Assembly (NCBI GenBank): GCA_900321105.1
Contig: OOHL01000002.1
Location: 1-64,000 of the forward strand
DNA: 64,000 bases
Direction: 5' to 3'
DNA from: an uncultured Pseudomonadota bacterium
GTDB lineage: Bacteria; Pseudomonadota; Alphaproteobacteria; Rs-D84
Shown: piece by piece, positions 36,145 through 44,433 of the stretch
How positions within the stretch are numbered: the first letter of the stretch is position 1
Layout: the number at the start of each line of letters is the position of its first letter
Position numbers and translations under genes: made by a program
The notes under the pieces: generated by a model
Database searches by the model: none
What the model was told of the DNA's origin: nothing
The model's input: the letters and a program-made list of their open reading frames with translations, nothing else

Positions 36145-36585
36145 TTACATATCTGCTTTTGGTGCCTTTGGACCACGTAGACCTTTGTGCGCATGTCTCA
36201 TTTCTTTTTTGACAGCTTTGTATTCTTCGATAGAAATACATTCGTCACCATTAACATCTGCAGATGCTAATTTTTCCTGCATCTTTGGACATTCAATTGA
36301 TTGCATATCCAAACATCCGTTCACAAAAACTGGGTGCATTTTTTGCATATGTTTATGCATTCCGTGTCCACAGCATACCAATTTTCCACAAACCATACCA
36401 AGTGCGAAAATGATTGCCCAAACGATGATATGTTTAATGAAGTGTGCACGTCCATGACAATGACATTTGCAGTTTTCACCACATTCACATTTGTGTTCCA
36501 TTACTGGCGCTGGTTTAACAGCGGCTCTTTTAACAGCTGCTTTTTTAGTAACAGTTTTTTTAGTTGTTGATTTTTTTGCTGGCAT
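36145..36585 (-). CDS. Membrane protein with Cys/His cluster and EF-hand-like motif
   Basis: 146 residues in clear modules. A Lys/Ala/Val-rich basic N-terminus (about 1-28) is followed by a dense Cys/His cluster (about 30-46, HKCECGENCKCHCHGRAH) that could bind metal. One membrane helix comes next (about 49-67), then His/Met-rich HGMHKHMQKMH, and near 110-121 a DVNGDECISIEE loop matching an EF-hand Ca-binding pattern. No known family is recognised. The N-terminal side is probably cytoplasmic and the EF-hand side periplasmic. Confidence 0.6.
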   Translation of the reverse strand: MPAKKSTTKKTVTKKAAVKRAAVKPAPVMEHKCECGENCKCHCHGRAHFIKHIIVWAIIFALGMVCGKLVCCGHGMHKHMQKMHPVFVNGCLDMQSIECPKMQEKLASADVNGDECISIEEYKAVKKEMRHAHKGLRGPKAPKADM

Positions 36586-36663
36586 TGTATCCTTCCTTTG
36601 TTTTTGTTATACATGTTGATTCTAGCAATTCAAAAAATAAAATCCAGCAGAAATTTTTCCAAC

Positions 36664-36695
36664 AAAAAACACCCACAAATTTGCGGGTGTTTTTA
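36664..36695. terminator. Terminator of the HU gene
   Basis: AACACCC / GGGTGTT hairpin with T or A runs on both sides. Confidence 0.8.
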
Positions 36696-36717
36696 ACCTT
36701 ACTAAACAAACTAGTGA

Positions 36718-36990
36718 TTAGTTCAAAGCTTCCTTCAAGGATTTTCCTGGACGGAATTTTGGTTGTGTAGAAGCAGCAATTTTGATTGGTGCACCTGTTT
36801 GTGGGTTGCGACCTGTTGTTGCTTTACGTTTAGCAGTTGTAAATGTACCAAAGCCAACCAAGCGAACTTCGCCTTTTTTCTTTAATACTTTTGTTACTGT
36901 GTTGATAAATGCATCCAAACAACCAGCTGCAGTTGCTTTTGTAACTTCAACTTCGTTTGCAATTGCTTCAATCAATTCTTGTTTGTTCAT
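36718..36990 (-). CDS. hup: DNA-binding protein HU
   Basis: 90-residue histone-like protein. It matches HU throughout: MNKQELIEAIANEVEVTKATA, a GEVRLVGFGTFTTAKR core, and the DNA-binding arm RNPQTGAPIKIAASTQPKFRPG. AAAGGAGAAAC lies upstream of the start. Confidence 0.96.
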   Translation of the reverse strand: MNKQELIEAIANEVEVTKATAAGCLDAFINTVTKVLKKKGEVRLVGFGTFTTAKRKATTGRNPQTGAPIKIAASTQPKFRPGKSLKEALN

Positions 36991-37186
36991 GTGTTTCTCC
37001 TTTCATATAGAGTTTTTTAAGGTTGTCCGGCAGTTTTCAAAGGCAATGCCCTTGGAACAATATCATTTGAAACATTGATTTCCAAAGACATTGCCTCCAC
37101 TGCTTACCCGAATCGTAGAGAAAACCGCGCTTTAAGTCAAGACAAATCTTTCAAAGGTGCAGAAAAAGGGAAACTTGACAAAAATT

Positions 37187-37684
37187 TTATTTTTCAGGCA
37201 GACCTATCGCCTTGAAATTTGCAGGTCTGGCACCATCAGATGTATTCTCGCAAAGAACCCAATCTGTGCCATGTCCGCGCACTTCCACATGTCTGAAATA
37301 ATTTGGTGTCATATATAAAACAAATGCAATGACAGCGCCCCAAAATACAGCCTTGGTCAAATCCCATGGATTTTTATATACATCTGTGCTGAATTTATCC
37401 TTTAACAAATTTTGATATAATGCCCAACCCCAACTGAACATCAAAACCAAGACAAAAAAGGCAAAGAATAAATACACGTATCTGCCAACCGCATGAAATG
37501 CCGTTGATAATTGCGCAAATGCAGACGTATTTGTTGCCGGACAAACATATAAAACATTATCAGGATTAACACCGCTTGGCAAATGAACCGGTGGATTGCC
37601 ACCAAAATTCATATCGAACGATGCCGCCAATATTATAATTGCCAACAGCGAAACTGTAAAAAGCAAACCTGGTTTTTTATTCAT
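37187..37684 (-). CDS. Three-TM membrane protein of unknown function
   Basis: 165 residues. Hydrophobic segments lie at about 8-24 (LLFTVSLLAIIILAASF), 67-90 (VYLFFAFFVLVLMFSWGWAL) and 110-128 (AVFWGAVIAFVLYMTPNYF). A periplasmic-type Cys (YVCPATN) in the first loop and another Cys in the tail (VLCENTS) could pair. Its size and layout recall small conjugation or secretion membrane proteins, but nothing specific is recognised. Confidence 0.6.
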   Translation of the reverse strand: MNKKPGLLFTVSLLAIIILAASFDMNFGGNPPVHLPSGVNPDNVLYVCPATNTSAFAQLSTAFHAVGRYVYLFFAFFVLVLMFSWGWALYQNLLKDKFSTDVYKNPWDLTKAVFWGAVIAFVLYMTPNYFRHVEVRGHGTDWVLCENTSDGARPANFKAIGLPEK

Positions 37685-37796
37685 AAATAATCCTACATCT
37701 TTATATATTATATCATAAAAAATATGCTTTGTGCAATTTTATGATTGAATATTATCACTTTTAATTTTATCATTAGACGACAAAAGGAAAACAGTT

Positions 37797-39875
37797 ATGA
37801 CATATAATGAAATAAGAAAATTATTTTTAGATTATTTTGAATCCAAGGGACATAAAATCGTTCCATCCGCTTCACTGATTCCAAACGATCCGACATTATT
37901 ATTTACTGTCGCTGGGATGGTGCCATGGAAAGGAATATTACAAGGAACAGAACCTGCATTTGCGACACGCGTTGCCGATGTTCAAAAATGCATTCGTGCA
38001 GGCGGTAAACACAATGATTTGGAAGATGTTGGTTTTGATGGCCGTCACCATACTTTCTTTGAAATGATGGGCAATTGGTCTTTCGGTGATTATTTCAAAG
38101 AAGGCGCCATTGAAATGTCGTGGGAATTATTGACCAAGGTTTTTGGTCTGGATCCAAATCGCATTATCGTGACAACACATATAAGTGATGATGAAGCAAC
38201 AGCTATTTGGAAAAAACTTACGGGCAAGGACGCCATACGTCTTGATAAAGACAATTGGTGGTCGGCCGGGGAAACAGGTCCTTGCGGTCCTTGTTCCGAA
38301 ATGCACTATGATTTTGGTCCGGACGTTCCAGGCGGATTACCAGGCACACCTGATGAAGATGGTGGACGTTATGTTGAAATCTGGAACGATGTGTTTATGC
38401 AATATGATCGTGATGCAAATGGTGTCTTGACACCATTACCAAAACAAAATGTTGATACCGGTGCAGGATTGGAAAGATTTGCTTCAATCATGCAAAATAA
38501 ATTAGACAATTATGATACTGATTTATTTGTTAATTTAAAAGCTGCGGTTTCTGATTTAACAGGCGTAAAAGAAACAAATGAAAACAAATCTAGTTTCAAA
38601 GTTATCACAGACCATTTGCGCGCTGTTGGTTTTGCAATTGCAGATGGTGTTATACCAAGCAATGCCGATCGTGGTTATGTAATTCGCCGTATTTTACGTC
38701 GTGCAATGCGTCATGGACAAATGTTGGGACATCGTGGTGCCCTGCTTTCTGCTTTATATCCGGCATTGGTTAAAGAAATGGGTGATGCGTATCCTGAATT
38801 GAAAACCCAAGAAGCACATGTCGTTGAAATTATTAAAAATGAAGAAAATGCATTTGCAGATATGTTGCAAAACGGTATGAAATTACTGGAAACAGAATTG
38901 CCAAAGGTAAACAATAATATCTTGCCTGGCGATATCGCGTTTAAGTTATTTGATACTTATGGATTTCCATTGGATTTGACCCAAATGATTTTGCGAGATA
39001 AAAATATAAATGTGGATGTGGCAGCATTTGAAAAATGTATGGCTGAACAAAAAGAACGTTCACGTGCCGACACCCGCGGAACACGCATTTTATGGGAATC
39101 ACAAAACGATTTGCCAGATACAATTGACACTGAAAAATATGAAGCAAAAACCGCAACACCTGCGAAAGTTTTGGCAATTTTACGTGGCGAAGAATTCGTA
39201 AAATCTGCAAATGCAGATGACGAGGTTGAAATCGCATTAGACCACACGCCTTTCTATGGCACACAGGGTGGCCAGGTTGGCGACAGCGGTGTGTTAAAAA
39301 TCGGCGATAATGTTGTTATGAACGTGTCTGAAACAAATCGTGTTGGCAATGTTGTTATTCACAAGGGAACATTGGTTGCGCCGATTTCTGTGGGCGACGA
39401 TGTTATGCCTGAAATCAATCAACAAATACGTCAGCAAACTGCACGCGCGCACACTGCAACACATTTATTGCAAGCGGCCTTGCGCAAAGTCTTAAATGAA
39501 GATGTAGAACAACGCGGATCCAAGGTTGCGCCTGATTCTGTACGTTTTGACTTTTCATTTGGTCGTGCAATGACCGCTGAAGAAAAGCAAGCAGTTGAAG
39601 ATTTAGTTAATCAATGGATTAACGCTGATTTGCCTGTTGCACACGAAGAAATGGACATTGAATCTGCAAAAAAACGTGGCGCGATGGCTTTGTTCGGCGA
39701 AAAATATGGTGATACGGTTCGTGTGATTACTGCGGGCGATGTTTCATGCGAATTATGTGGTGGAACACATATATACCATACAGGTGAAATCATCAAGGCA
39801 CGCATTAACAAAGAAAAATCTATCAGTTCAGGTATTCGTCGTATAACGATGTCTGTTGGAAGTTTGGCTGAATAA
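37797..39875 (+). CDS. alaS: Alanyl-tRNA synthetase, short form lacking the C-Ala domain
   Basis: 692 residues against about 875 usual. The class II catalytic core is present (RKLFLDYFESKGHKIVPS, AGMVPWKGILQG, FFEMMGNWSFGDYF, GPCGPCSEMHYD, RRAMRHGQMLGH), as is the editing domain with its zinc-type HTATHLL and the CELCGGTH motif. The product stops at SSGIRRITMSVGSLAE, so the C-terminal DHHA1/C-Ala domain that helps dimerise and bind the tRNA elbow is absent. A separate Smr gene follows after 3 bp and no C-Ala remnant is visible. Confidence 0.95.
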   Translation: MTYNEIRKLFLDYFESKGHKIVPSASLIPNDPTLLFTVAGMVPWKGILQGTEPAFATRVADVQKCIRAGGKHNDLEDVGFDGRHHTFFEMMGNWSFGDYFKEGAIEMSWELLTKVFGLDPNRIIVTTHISDDEATAIWKKLTGKDAIRLDKDNWWSAGETGPCGPCSEMHYDFGPDVPGGLPGTPDEDGGRYVEIWNDVFMQYDRDANGVLTPLPKQNVDTGAGLERFASIMQNKLDNYDTDLFVNLKAAVSDLTGVKETNENKSSFKVITDHLRAVGFAIADGVIPSNADRGYVIRRILRRAMRHGQMLGHRGALLSALYPALVKEMGDAYPELKTQEAHVVEIIKNEENAFADMLQNGMKLLETELPKVNNNILPGDIAFKLFDTYGFPLDLTQMILRDKNINVDVAAFEKCMAEQKERSRADTRGTRILWESQNDLPDTIDTEKYEAKTATPAKVLAILRGEEFVKSANADDEVEIALDHTPFYGTQGGQVGDSGVLKIGDNVVMNVSETNRVGNVVIHKGTLVAPISVGDDVMPEINQQIRQQTARAHTATHLLQAALRKVLNEDVEQRGSKVAPDSVRFDFSFGRAMTAEEKQAVEDLVNQWINADLPVAHEEMDIESAKKRGAMALFGEKYGDTVRVITAGDVSCELCGGTHIYHTGEIIKARINKEKSISSGIRRITMSVGSLAE

Positions 39876-39878
39876 TTT

Positions 39879-40250
39879 ATGAAACAGTTAACAGATAAAG
39901 ATATTGCAAATATGATCGGGGATGATTTCATCCCCGATGACATATCAACAAAAAAATCTGTTCGAACACAACTGCATCTGTCAACAAGAATTCCAAAAAT
40001 CGAACCACAAAATCCAGCGCACATAACAATAGACTTTCATAATCATACCGAAGAAGAAGCCTGGCAAATGCTGGCACAAGTTGCCGCAACTAATATTCGC
40101 ACTGCAACCGTTATTACGGGCGCAAGTGGCATATTAAAAACTAAATTTCAGCAATGGGCAAGTGACAGTCTTTTAAGCCCACGCATTGAATCTTTTTGTG
40201 CTTTGAACAACGGCAGTTTCACCGTTAAATTTCACAAAAAACATGATTGA
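39879..40250 (+). CDS. Small Smr (MutS2 C-terminal-like) domain protein
   Basis: 123 residues. Residues about 48-120 match the Smr fold: IDFHNHTEEEAWQMLAQV, TATVITGASGILKTKFQQWA and a terminal beta strand GSFTVKFHKK. Smr proteins are nickases or RNA endonucleases. The usual DLHG motif reads DFHN here, so activity is uncertain. It starts 3 bp after alaS and ends base-to-base with the convergent peptidase gene. Confidence 0.75.
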   Translation: MKQLTDKDIANMIGDDFIPDDISTKKSVRTQLHLSTRIPKIEPQNPAHITIDFHNHTEEEAWQMLAQVAATNIRTATVITGASGILKTKFQQWASDSLLSPRIESFCALNNGSFTVKFHKKHD

Positions 40251-41048
40251 TTATCTGGCACGATGCGTATAGCTGGATGGGTTTATTTTATTTCCATGTG
40301 AATCACGCATACCATAATGTAAATGAGGTCCTGTTGAATGACCTGTATTTCCACTTTGTCCGATTTGACACCCTGCCCCGACATATTCACCAACAGATAC
40401 CATTTGTCTGCTTAAATGGCAATATATAGTTTGGGTTCCATCACCATGTTGCAGTCGTAATCCCAATCCGCATGTTCCATCATTTATAACACGAACAACA
40501 CGACCTTCTGCTGTTGCATATACAGGCGTTCCAACAACAACTGCATAATCAATACCGTCATGAAAACTCTGTTTGCCTTGTAATGTACGCGGCCCATATG
40601 GCGAAGATATTCTTGGTGAATATTTCAAAGGTTCACCCCACGGAATTTTTTGACCAACTGGAATATCAGTATTTCGATTTGCACAGGTTGCCGATGCAGA
40701 AGATGTACCTTCAACAGCCCCTATGATAACCTGGGTATTAACAGGTAATTTTGTTCCCTGTTCATACTCTTTTGATTGTTCAACTGCGTTTTGTGTATCT
40801 ATTTCACTTTTTTCTGTTTCGTATGTAATATTTAATCCGGGATACGCACAATTTTGAATACAAAATCCCGTCTCTTTATCATATATCGGGCGATATAATT
40901 CATAATCTGCGGTTTTGAATTCCATTCTGTCAAAAAAAGACAAATCTTCAAAAGTCTTTGGAAAAGATTGTGCAGTTAAAAAACTTTCCCCAAAAGTTGG
41001 AGCAACACAAAACAGATACGATAAAAATAACATCGTCCATTTATGCAT
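40251..41048 (-). CDS. M23 family (LytM-type) metallopeptidase
   Basis: 265 residues from MHKWTMLFLSYLFCVAPTFG, a signal peptide. The C-terminal peptidase domain shows SPYGPR, FHDGIDYAVVVGTPVYA (HxxxD zinc ligands), IYCHLS and HSTGPHLHYGMR (HxH). It is a periplasmic peptidoglycan endopeptidase or an activator. The longer frame start at 41129 is rejected because it would bury the signal peptide. Confidence 0.9.
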   Translation of the reverse strand: MHKWTMLFLSYLFCVAPTFGESFLTAQSFPKTFEDLSFFDRMEFKTADYELYRPIYDKETGFCIQNCAYPGLNITYETEKSEIDTQNAVEQSKEYEQGTKLPVNTQVIIGAVEGTSSASATCANRNTDIPVGQKIPWGEPLKYSPRISSPYGPRTLQGKQSFHDGIDYAVVVGTPVYATAEGRVVRVINDGTCGLGLRLQHGDGTQTIYCHLSRQMVSVGEYVGAGCQIGQSGNTGHSTGPHLHYGMRDSHGNKINPSSYTHRAR

Positions 41049-41163
41049 GATATGTATTATACCATTTTTAAAGACAAAAACAAATCTTATCTTGACCAAG
41101 CATATGATTTTTTGCTTATATTGTCCCAAAGGGATGCAGAGAGCAAACGAAAGGAAAGGTACA

Positions 41164-41775
41164 ATGGCAAAACTACACTTTTATTATGGCGTGATGTCTT
41201 CTTCTAAGTCCGCCCAATTAGGTATTAACGCATTTAATTTTGTTCGCACAGAAAACAAGTGGGAAGCCATTAAGCCTGCAACAGACAATCGCGATTCTGC
41301 AACAGATATCGTTTCACGTATTGGAATAAGAACAAAAGCACGCGCTTTGAAAAATCTTGATAATTATAAACCAAAACACGGAACACAGTTTATATTGGTT
41401 GATGAAGTACAATTTTTCGACCCACACGACATTGATAAACTAGTTAAAATTGCAGACAGTTCAAAAATTACTATATTTTGCTATGGATTAAAAGTGGACA
41501 GCAACGGTGATTTGTTCCCAGCATCTGCAAAATTACTGGCAGAAGCTGACGAAACACATCAAATGGAAACAGTATGTGAAATTCCACGCTGTTCGTCAAT
41601 GGCTTCACATCACATCAGATTTGATAAAGACGGTAATATCATCCGTGGTGGCGCCCAGGTAGAAGTCGGTGCATCACAATACAAATCTGTATGTCGCAAA
41701 CATTTCCATAGATTATACGACGGAGATATATCTTTGGCGGCTTTGTACCGTAACAGATTGCAAAGATTGAAATAA
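41164..41775 (+). CDS. tdk: Thymidine kinase (TK1-like)
   Basis: 203 residues from the ATG at 41164 (AAAGGAAAGG upstream). The P-loop reads YGVMSSSKSAQL; the usual Gly before Lys is Ser. Further elements are the Walker B region FILVDEVQFF, FCYGLKVDSNG and a zinc-binding set CEIPRC...CRKHF. It phosphorylates salvaged thymidine. The frame extends upstream to 40915 but overlaps the divergent peptidase gene and lacks support. Confidence 0.92.
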   Translation: MAKLHFYYGVMSSSKSAQLGINAFNFVRTENKWEAIKPATDNRDSATDIVSRIGIRTKARALKNLDNYKPKHGTQFILVDEVQFFDPHDIDKLVKIADSSKITIFCYGLKVDSNGDLFPASAKLLAEADETHQMETVCEIPRCSSMASHHIRFDKDGNIIRGGAQVEVGASQYKSVCRKHFHRLYDGDISLAALYRNRLQRLK

Positions 41776-41776
41776 A

Positions 41777-41801
41777 TAAAACCGGCAAAAGCCGGTTTTT
41801 T
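41777..41801 (+). terminator. Terminator of tdk
   Basis: AACCGGC / GCCGGTT hairpin with an AAAA loop and a T run. Confidence 0.9.
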
Positions 41802-41896
41802 AACCCTATTGAGTGTTCTCTTGCTGTCTGGGCACAAGAAATTAAAAACACCACACAAGGTGGTGTTTTGAATTCCTGGCGCGCCCAGAAGGATTC
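41802..41896. repeat. 95-bp direct repeat, copy 1 (with truncated tRNA-Arg 3' end)
   Basis: Matches 41973-42067 at a 171-bp offset. It contains the minus-strand terminator hairpin and the last 20 nt of tRNA-Arg; after 41896 the tRNA similarity stops. Confidence 0.92.
41877..41896 (-). pseudogene. Truncated tRNA-Arg 3' end
   Basis: 20 nt identical to the 3' end of tRNA-Arg (CCA, discriminator, acceptor strand and part of the T-arm). It is followed by unrelated sequence, so no tRNA can form. Confidence 0.85.
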
Positions 41897-41972
41897 TCTC
41901 GGCACCTTGTGCCTGCGCGGCATTCGTTAGCGTTCAAACTTCATTATATTCGTTTTCACTTACTCATAGTCG

Positions 41973-42067
41973 AACCCTATTGAGTGTTCTCTTGCTGTCT
42001 GGGCACAAGAAATTAAAAACACCACACAAGGTGGTGTTTTGAATTCCTGGCGCGCCCAGAAGGATTC
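41973..42067. repeat. 95-bp direct repeat, copy 2 (joined to intact tRNA-Arg)
   Basis: Matches 41802-41896. It includes the 3' end of the functional tRNA-Arg and its terminator. Confidence 0.92.
42014..42040 (-). terminator. Terminator of tRNA-Arg
   Basis: ACACCAC / GTGGTGT hairpin followed on the minus strand by a T run. An identical hairpin is in repeat copy 1 (41843-41869). Confidence 0.8.
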
Positions 42068-42124
42068 GAACCCTCAACCTTCTGATCCGTAGTCAGATGC
42101 TCTATCCAATTGAGCCATGGGCGC
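42048..42124 (-). tRNA. tRNA-Arg (ACG)
   Basis: 77 nt on the minus strand. Acceptor GCGCCCA / TGGGCGC, D-arm GCTCAATTGGATAGAGC, anticodon arm TCTGA-CTACGGA-TCAGA giving anticodon ACG, T-arm GAGGGTTCGAATCCTTC, discriminator G, CCA encoded. Its A34 would be edited to inosine to read CGU/CGC/CGA. Confidence 0.95.
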
Positions 42125-42268
42125 ATAGCAAAGTATATTTTATACTAAAATATTTCAAATGCAAGCAAAAACAAATTTCTTTAATATCCGGGCATATAAT
42201 TTTTATCTTGCGTAAAATCACATAATATATTAAAATGTTCACATTGAAGGAAATGAGTTTTCTGCGCT

Positions 42269-43372
42269 ATGAAAATCAAAGATGATAACATTTTTCTTGT
42301 TGCATTGTTATGTTTATACTCTTTGTTACACCCAGAAAGAGCAAGTGCAGTTTCTTGCAGTGCGGGACAGTACCCATATTTAAGCTGGTGTCATGGTTGT
42401 GCGGAAGGTTGTTATTGTACCGGCCCTGGATTTTATCAAGGTGGTGGATATTTAAATTCATGTAATCCTGATAAATCTACCATAAGATTTGGTGCCCTTG
42501 TGAAAAATTCTGGCTGGAACGATGTTTATACTTGTCCTTCAAAGTTTCCAAAATCTGCACCAGGCGCAAAATCTGCAGAAGATTGCTATGCCGACATTGG
42601 CGGGAAAAAAGTTTATAACAAATCAATAAAATTAACACCGGGAAATTATTTACCTGTTAATTCAGATACTGCCACAAAATGTAAAACAACTGGTAATCGT
42701 TACTATTGTCCGGGTGGCATGACAGTTACACCATCATTTGACCGCGATCAAGGGATTAAAGAGTGCCCCAGCGGAAAACAGCCAAATTCAACACAAACAG
42801 GATGTATAAGTTCTTCTGTCACATGTAAGGCGGGTCAATATTTGCCAAAAAACGCTACAAATTGTAAAGATTGCTCTGGTCGTTATTACGTATGCACTGG
42901 CGGAACATTTGCTGTTAAACAATCATTTGACCAAGGTATACGCAAGTGCGATGGTGCCATGATTGCAAACGCAGAACACACAGCATGTATTAGCGAAAAC
43001 ACAACGCCAGTATCTCAAGAAGTTCCCAACATAGAAGAAACCCCATCCAGCACATCAATTCATGCCGAACCAGGATTTTATTTACCTGCAAATAAAAGTG
43101 TGGCTGTGACATGTTCCGGGGTTAAGAAATACTGTCCAGGTGGCGATTATGATATACAGCCTGTTGATCAAGGGATATTTGATTGCCCATTGAATGGTCG
43201 TGCCAATGCGACAAAATCTGCATGCACAATAACTTTGACAAAAGATCAAATGAAATTTGGTCCATTGGGCATTGATACAGCTTATTCGCGCCAATGCTGG
43301 CAAAAAACATCCAGTGCTGATGAATTTAAATCCTGTATATTCGGGATACGTCTTGGAAGCAATTCAGAATAA
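42269..43372 (+). CDS. Secreted Cys-rich repeat protein
   Basis: 367 residues with an N-terminal signal peptide (LVALLCLYSLLHPERASA). The mature chain is Cys-rich. At least three repeats, about 124-180, 187-241 and 268-319, share the order G-x-YLP, Cys pair, YYCPGG or YVCTGG, DQGI, Cys, Asn/Ala-rich turn, Cys. An N-terminal Cys/Gly/Tyr cluster (about 30-105) precedes them. It is presumably an extracellular or surface disulfide-stabilised protein. It has its own terminator, so it is separate from the operon that follows. Family not recognised. Confidence 0.7.
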   Translation: MKIKDDNIFLVALLCLYSLLHPERASAVSCSAGQYPYLSWCHGCAEGCYCTGPGFYQGGGYLNSCNPDKSTIRFGALVKNSGWNDVYTCPSKFPKSAPGAKSAEDCYADIGGKKVYNKSIKLTPGNYLPVNSDTATKCKTTGNRYYCPGGMTVTPSFDRDQGIKECPSGKQPNSTQTGCISSSVTCKAGQYLPKNATNCKDCSGRYYVCTGGTFAVKQSFDQGIRKCDGAMIANAEHTACISENTTPVSQEVPNIEETPSSTSIHAEPGFYLPANKSVAVTCSGVKKYCPGGDYDIQPVDQGIFDCPLNGRANATKSACTITLTKDQMKFGPLGIDTAYSRQCWQKTSSADEFKSCIFGIRLGSNSE

Positions 43373-43375
43373 CAT

Positions 43376-43401
43376 AACACGGTTGATTAACCGTGTTTTT
43401 T
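43376..43401 (+). terminator. Terminator of the Cys-rich gene
   Basis: AACACGGTT / AACCGTGTT hairpin with a GATT loop and a T run. Confidence 0.88.
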
Positions 43402-43403
43402 GT

Positions 43404-43433
43404 TTGACTATATTAAAACCTATATTTTATAAT
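43404..43433 (+). promoter_or_regulatory. Promoter for the modification operon
   Basis: TTGACT at 43404-43409, an 18-bp spacer and TATAAT at 43428-43433, 25 bp before the first ATG. Confidence 0.7.
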
Positions 43434-43458
43434 ATTTCTGTACAATTGGGACAGGCAT

Positions 43459-44433
43459 ATGTTTTTTATTCCAAGATTTTTAAAACCAAAGAAAAATTTA
43501 TTGCAAATTCTGCGTGTTAATGCTGGGATTGACACAAAAACAGATGCAAACAAACTGCTTAAAATGGTTGATGTTTATAATGAACCGTTGCCATTGGTAT
43601 TTTTGTTGGCCTGCGCAATTATAAAAACCAACAAATCACAATTAACAAATCAATTGGCTGGTGTTATTTCCCATGAAAGATTTGGAAATGCTATGAATAT
43701 GTCTGCGTTTCAAAAAATATGTAAATTATACAACGAACACAATATTCCTGTATTAGCGCAAAAAGGATTGGTTCAAAAATTACTTTATCCACAATCAACA
43801 CGCCCAATGAATGATGCAGATTTTGCAGTTCCAAAAAATCTTTATCGTGATGCTATTGATTTGGCAACTGAAAATGGCTTTCATATAAATCACGATATGT
43901 TGTTTTCTGCAGATTTACAGTTTAAAGATATGGGGTGTGTCGATGTGCACTATTCTTTGTTCAAGGGCGCAAATCCAACGATGGATGCATTGATATGGTC
44001 GCGCGCAAAAAAAATTAGCACCAATGGACTGGACATACTTATTCCATGTGATGAAGATATTTTGATTATAATTATGTGCGAATTTTATGGTAATTATTTG
44101 TTTGAAGCCGGGTCTAAAGATACCGCAATTTGCGATATATTCGGTCAACATCCGCAATGGGTATTGGATGCACATAAAATTATATCTGATAATCCAAATT
44201 TAAATTGGGGGCGCATAATGCAGACCGCACAAATGTCAGAATATGATTATCAAATAAAAATTCTGGCGCGCCTGCTTAACAAAATTATACCGGGCATCGT
44301 TTCAGAACATGCCTTGAAAATCATAGATCATTTTTGCCCTGACCATGTGGTACGAAAATATTTGAGACGCGATAAAAAGATAGTGTATCTGCATAAAATA
44401 AATCATAAATTTTACACAACTGGAAAATATTGA
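43459..44433 (+). CDS. Nucleotidyltransferase-like protein (NTP_transf_5 type)
   Basis: 324 residues. The central part reads IPVLAQKGLVQKLLYP, then STRPMNDADFAVPKN and VDVHYSLF. This is the pattern of the uncharacterised nucleotidyltransferase family PF14907: KG, R-x-x-x-D-x-D, then a D-x-H strand. Members often neighbour PqqD-like and HPr-kinase-like genes in peptide-modification or polysaccharide loci, as here. It starts the six-gene operon and overlaps the next gene by one base. Substrate unknown. Confidence 0.7.
   Translation: MFFIPRFLKPKKNLLQILRVNAGIDTKTDANKLLKMVDVYNEPLPLVFLLACAIIKTNKSQLTNQLAGVISHERFGNAMNMSAFQKICKLYNEHNIPVLAQKGLVQKLLYPQSTRPMNDADFAVPKNLYRDAIDLATENGFHINHDMLFSADLQFKDMGCVDVHYSLFKGANPTMDALIWSRAKKISTNGLDILIPCDEDILIIIMCEFYGNYLFEAGSKDTAICDIFGQHPQWVLDAHKIISDNPNLNWGRIMQTAQMSEYDYQIKILARLLNKIIPGIVSEHALKIIDHFCPDHVVRKYLRRDKKIVYLHKINHKFYTTGKY

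Noticed and set aside
39876..40250. Remnant of the AlaS C-terminal domain
   Set aside because: The following frame is a clear Smr-type domain, not DHHA1/C-Ala.
40915..41163. N-terminal extension of thymidine kinase
   Set aside because: It overlaps the signal-peptide region of the divergent M23 peptidase gene; the P-loop follows directly after the ATG at 41164.
41802..42067. CRISPR-like repeat pair
   Set aside because: Only two 95-bp copies, containing a terminator and tRNA end; no spacers or cas genes.
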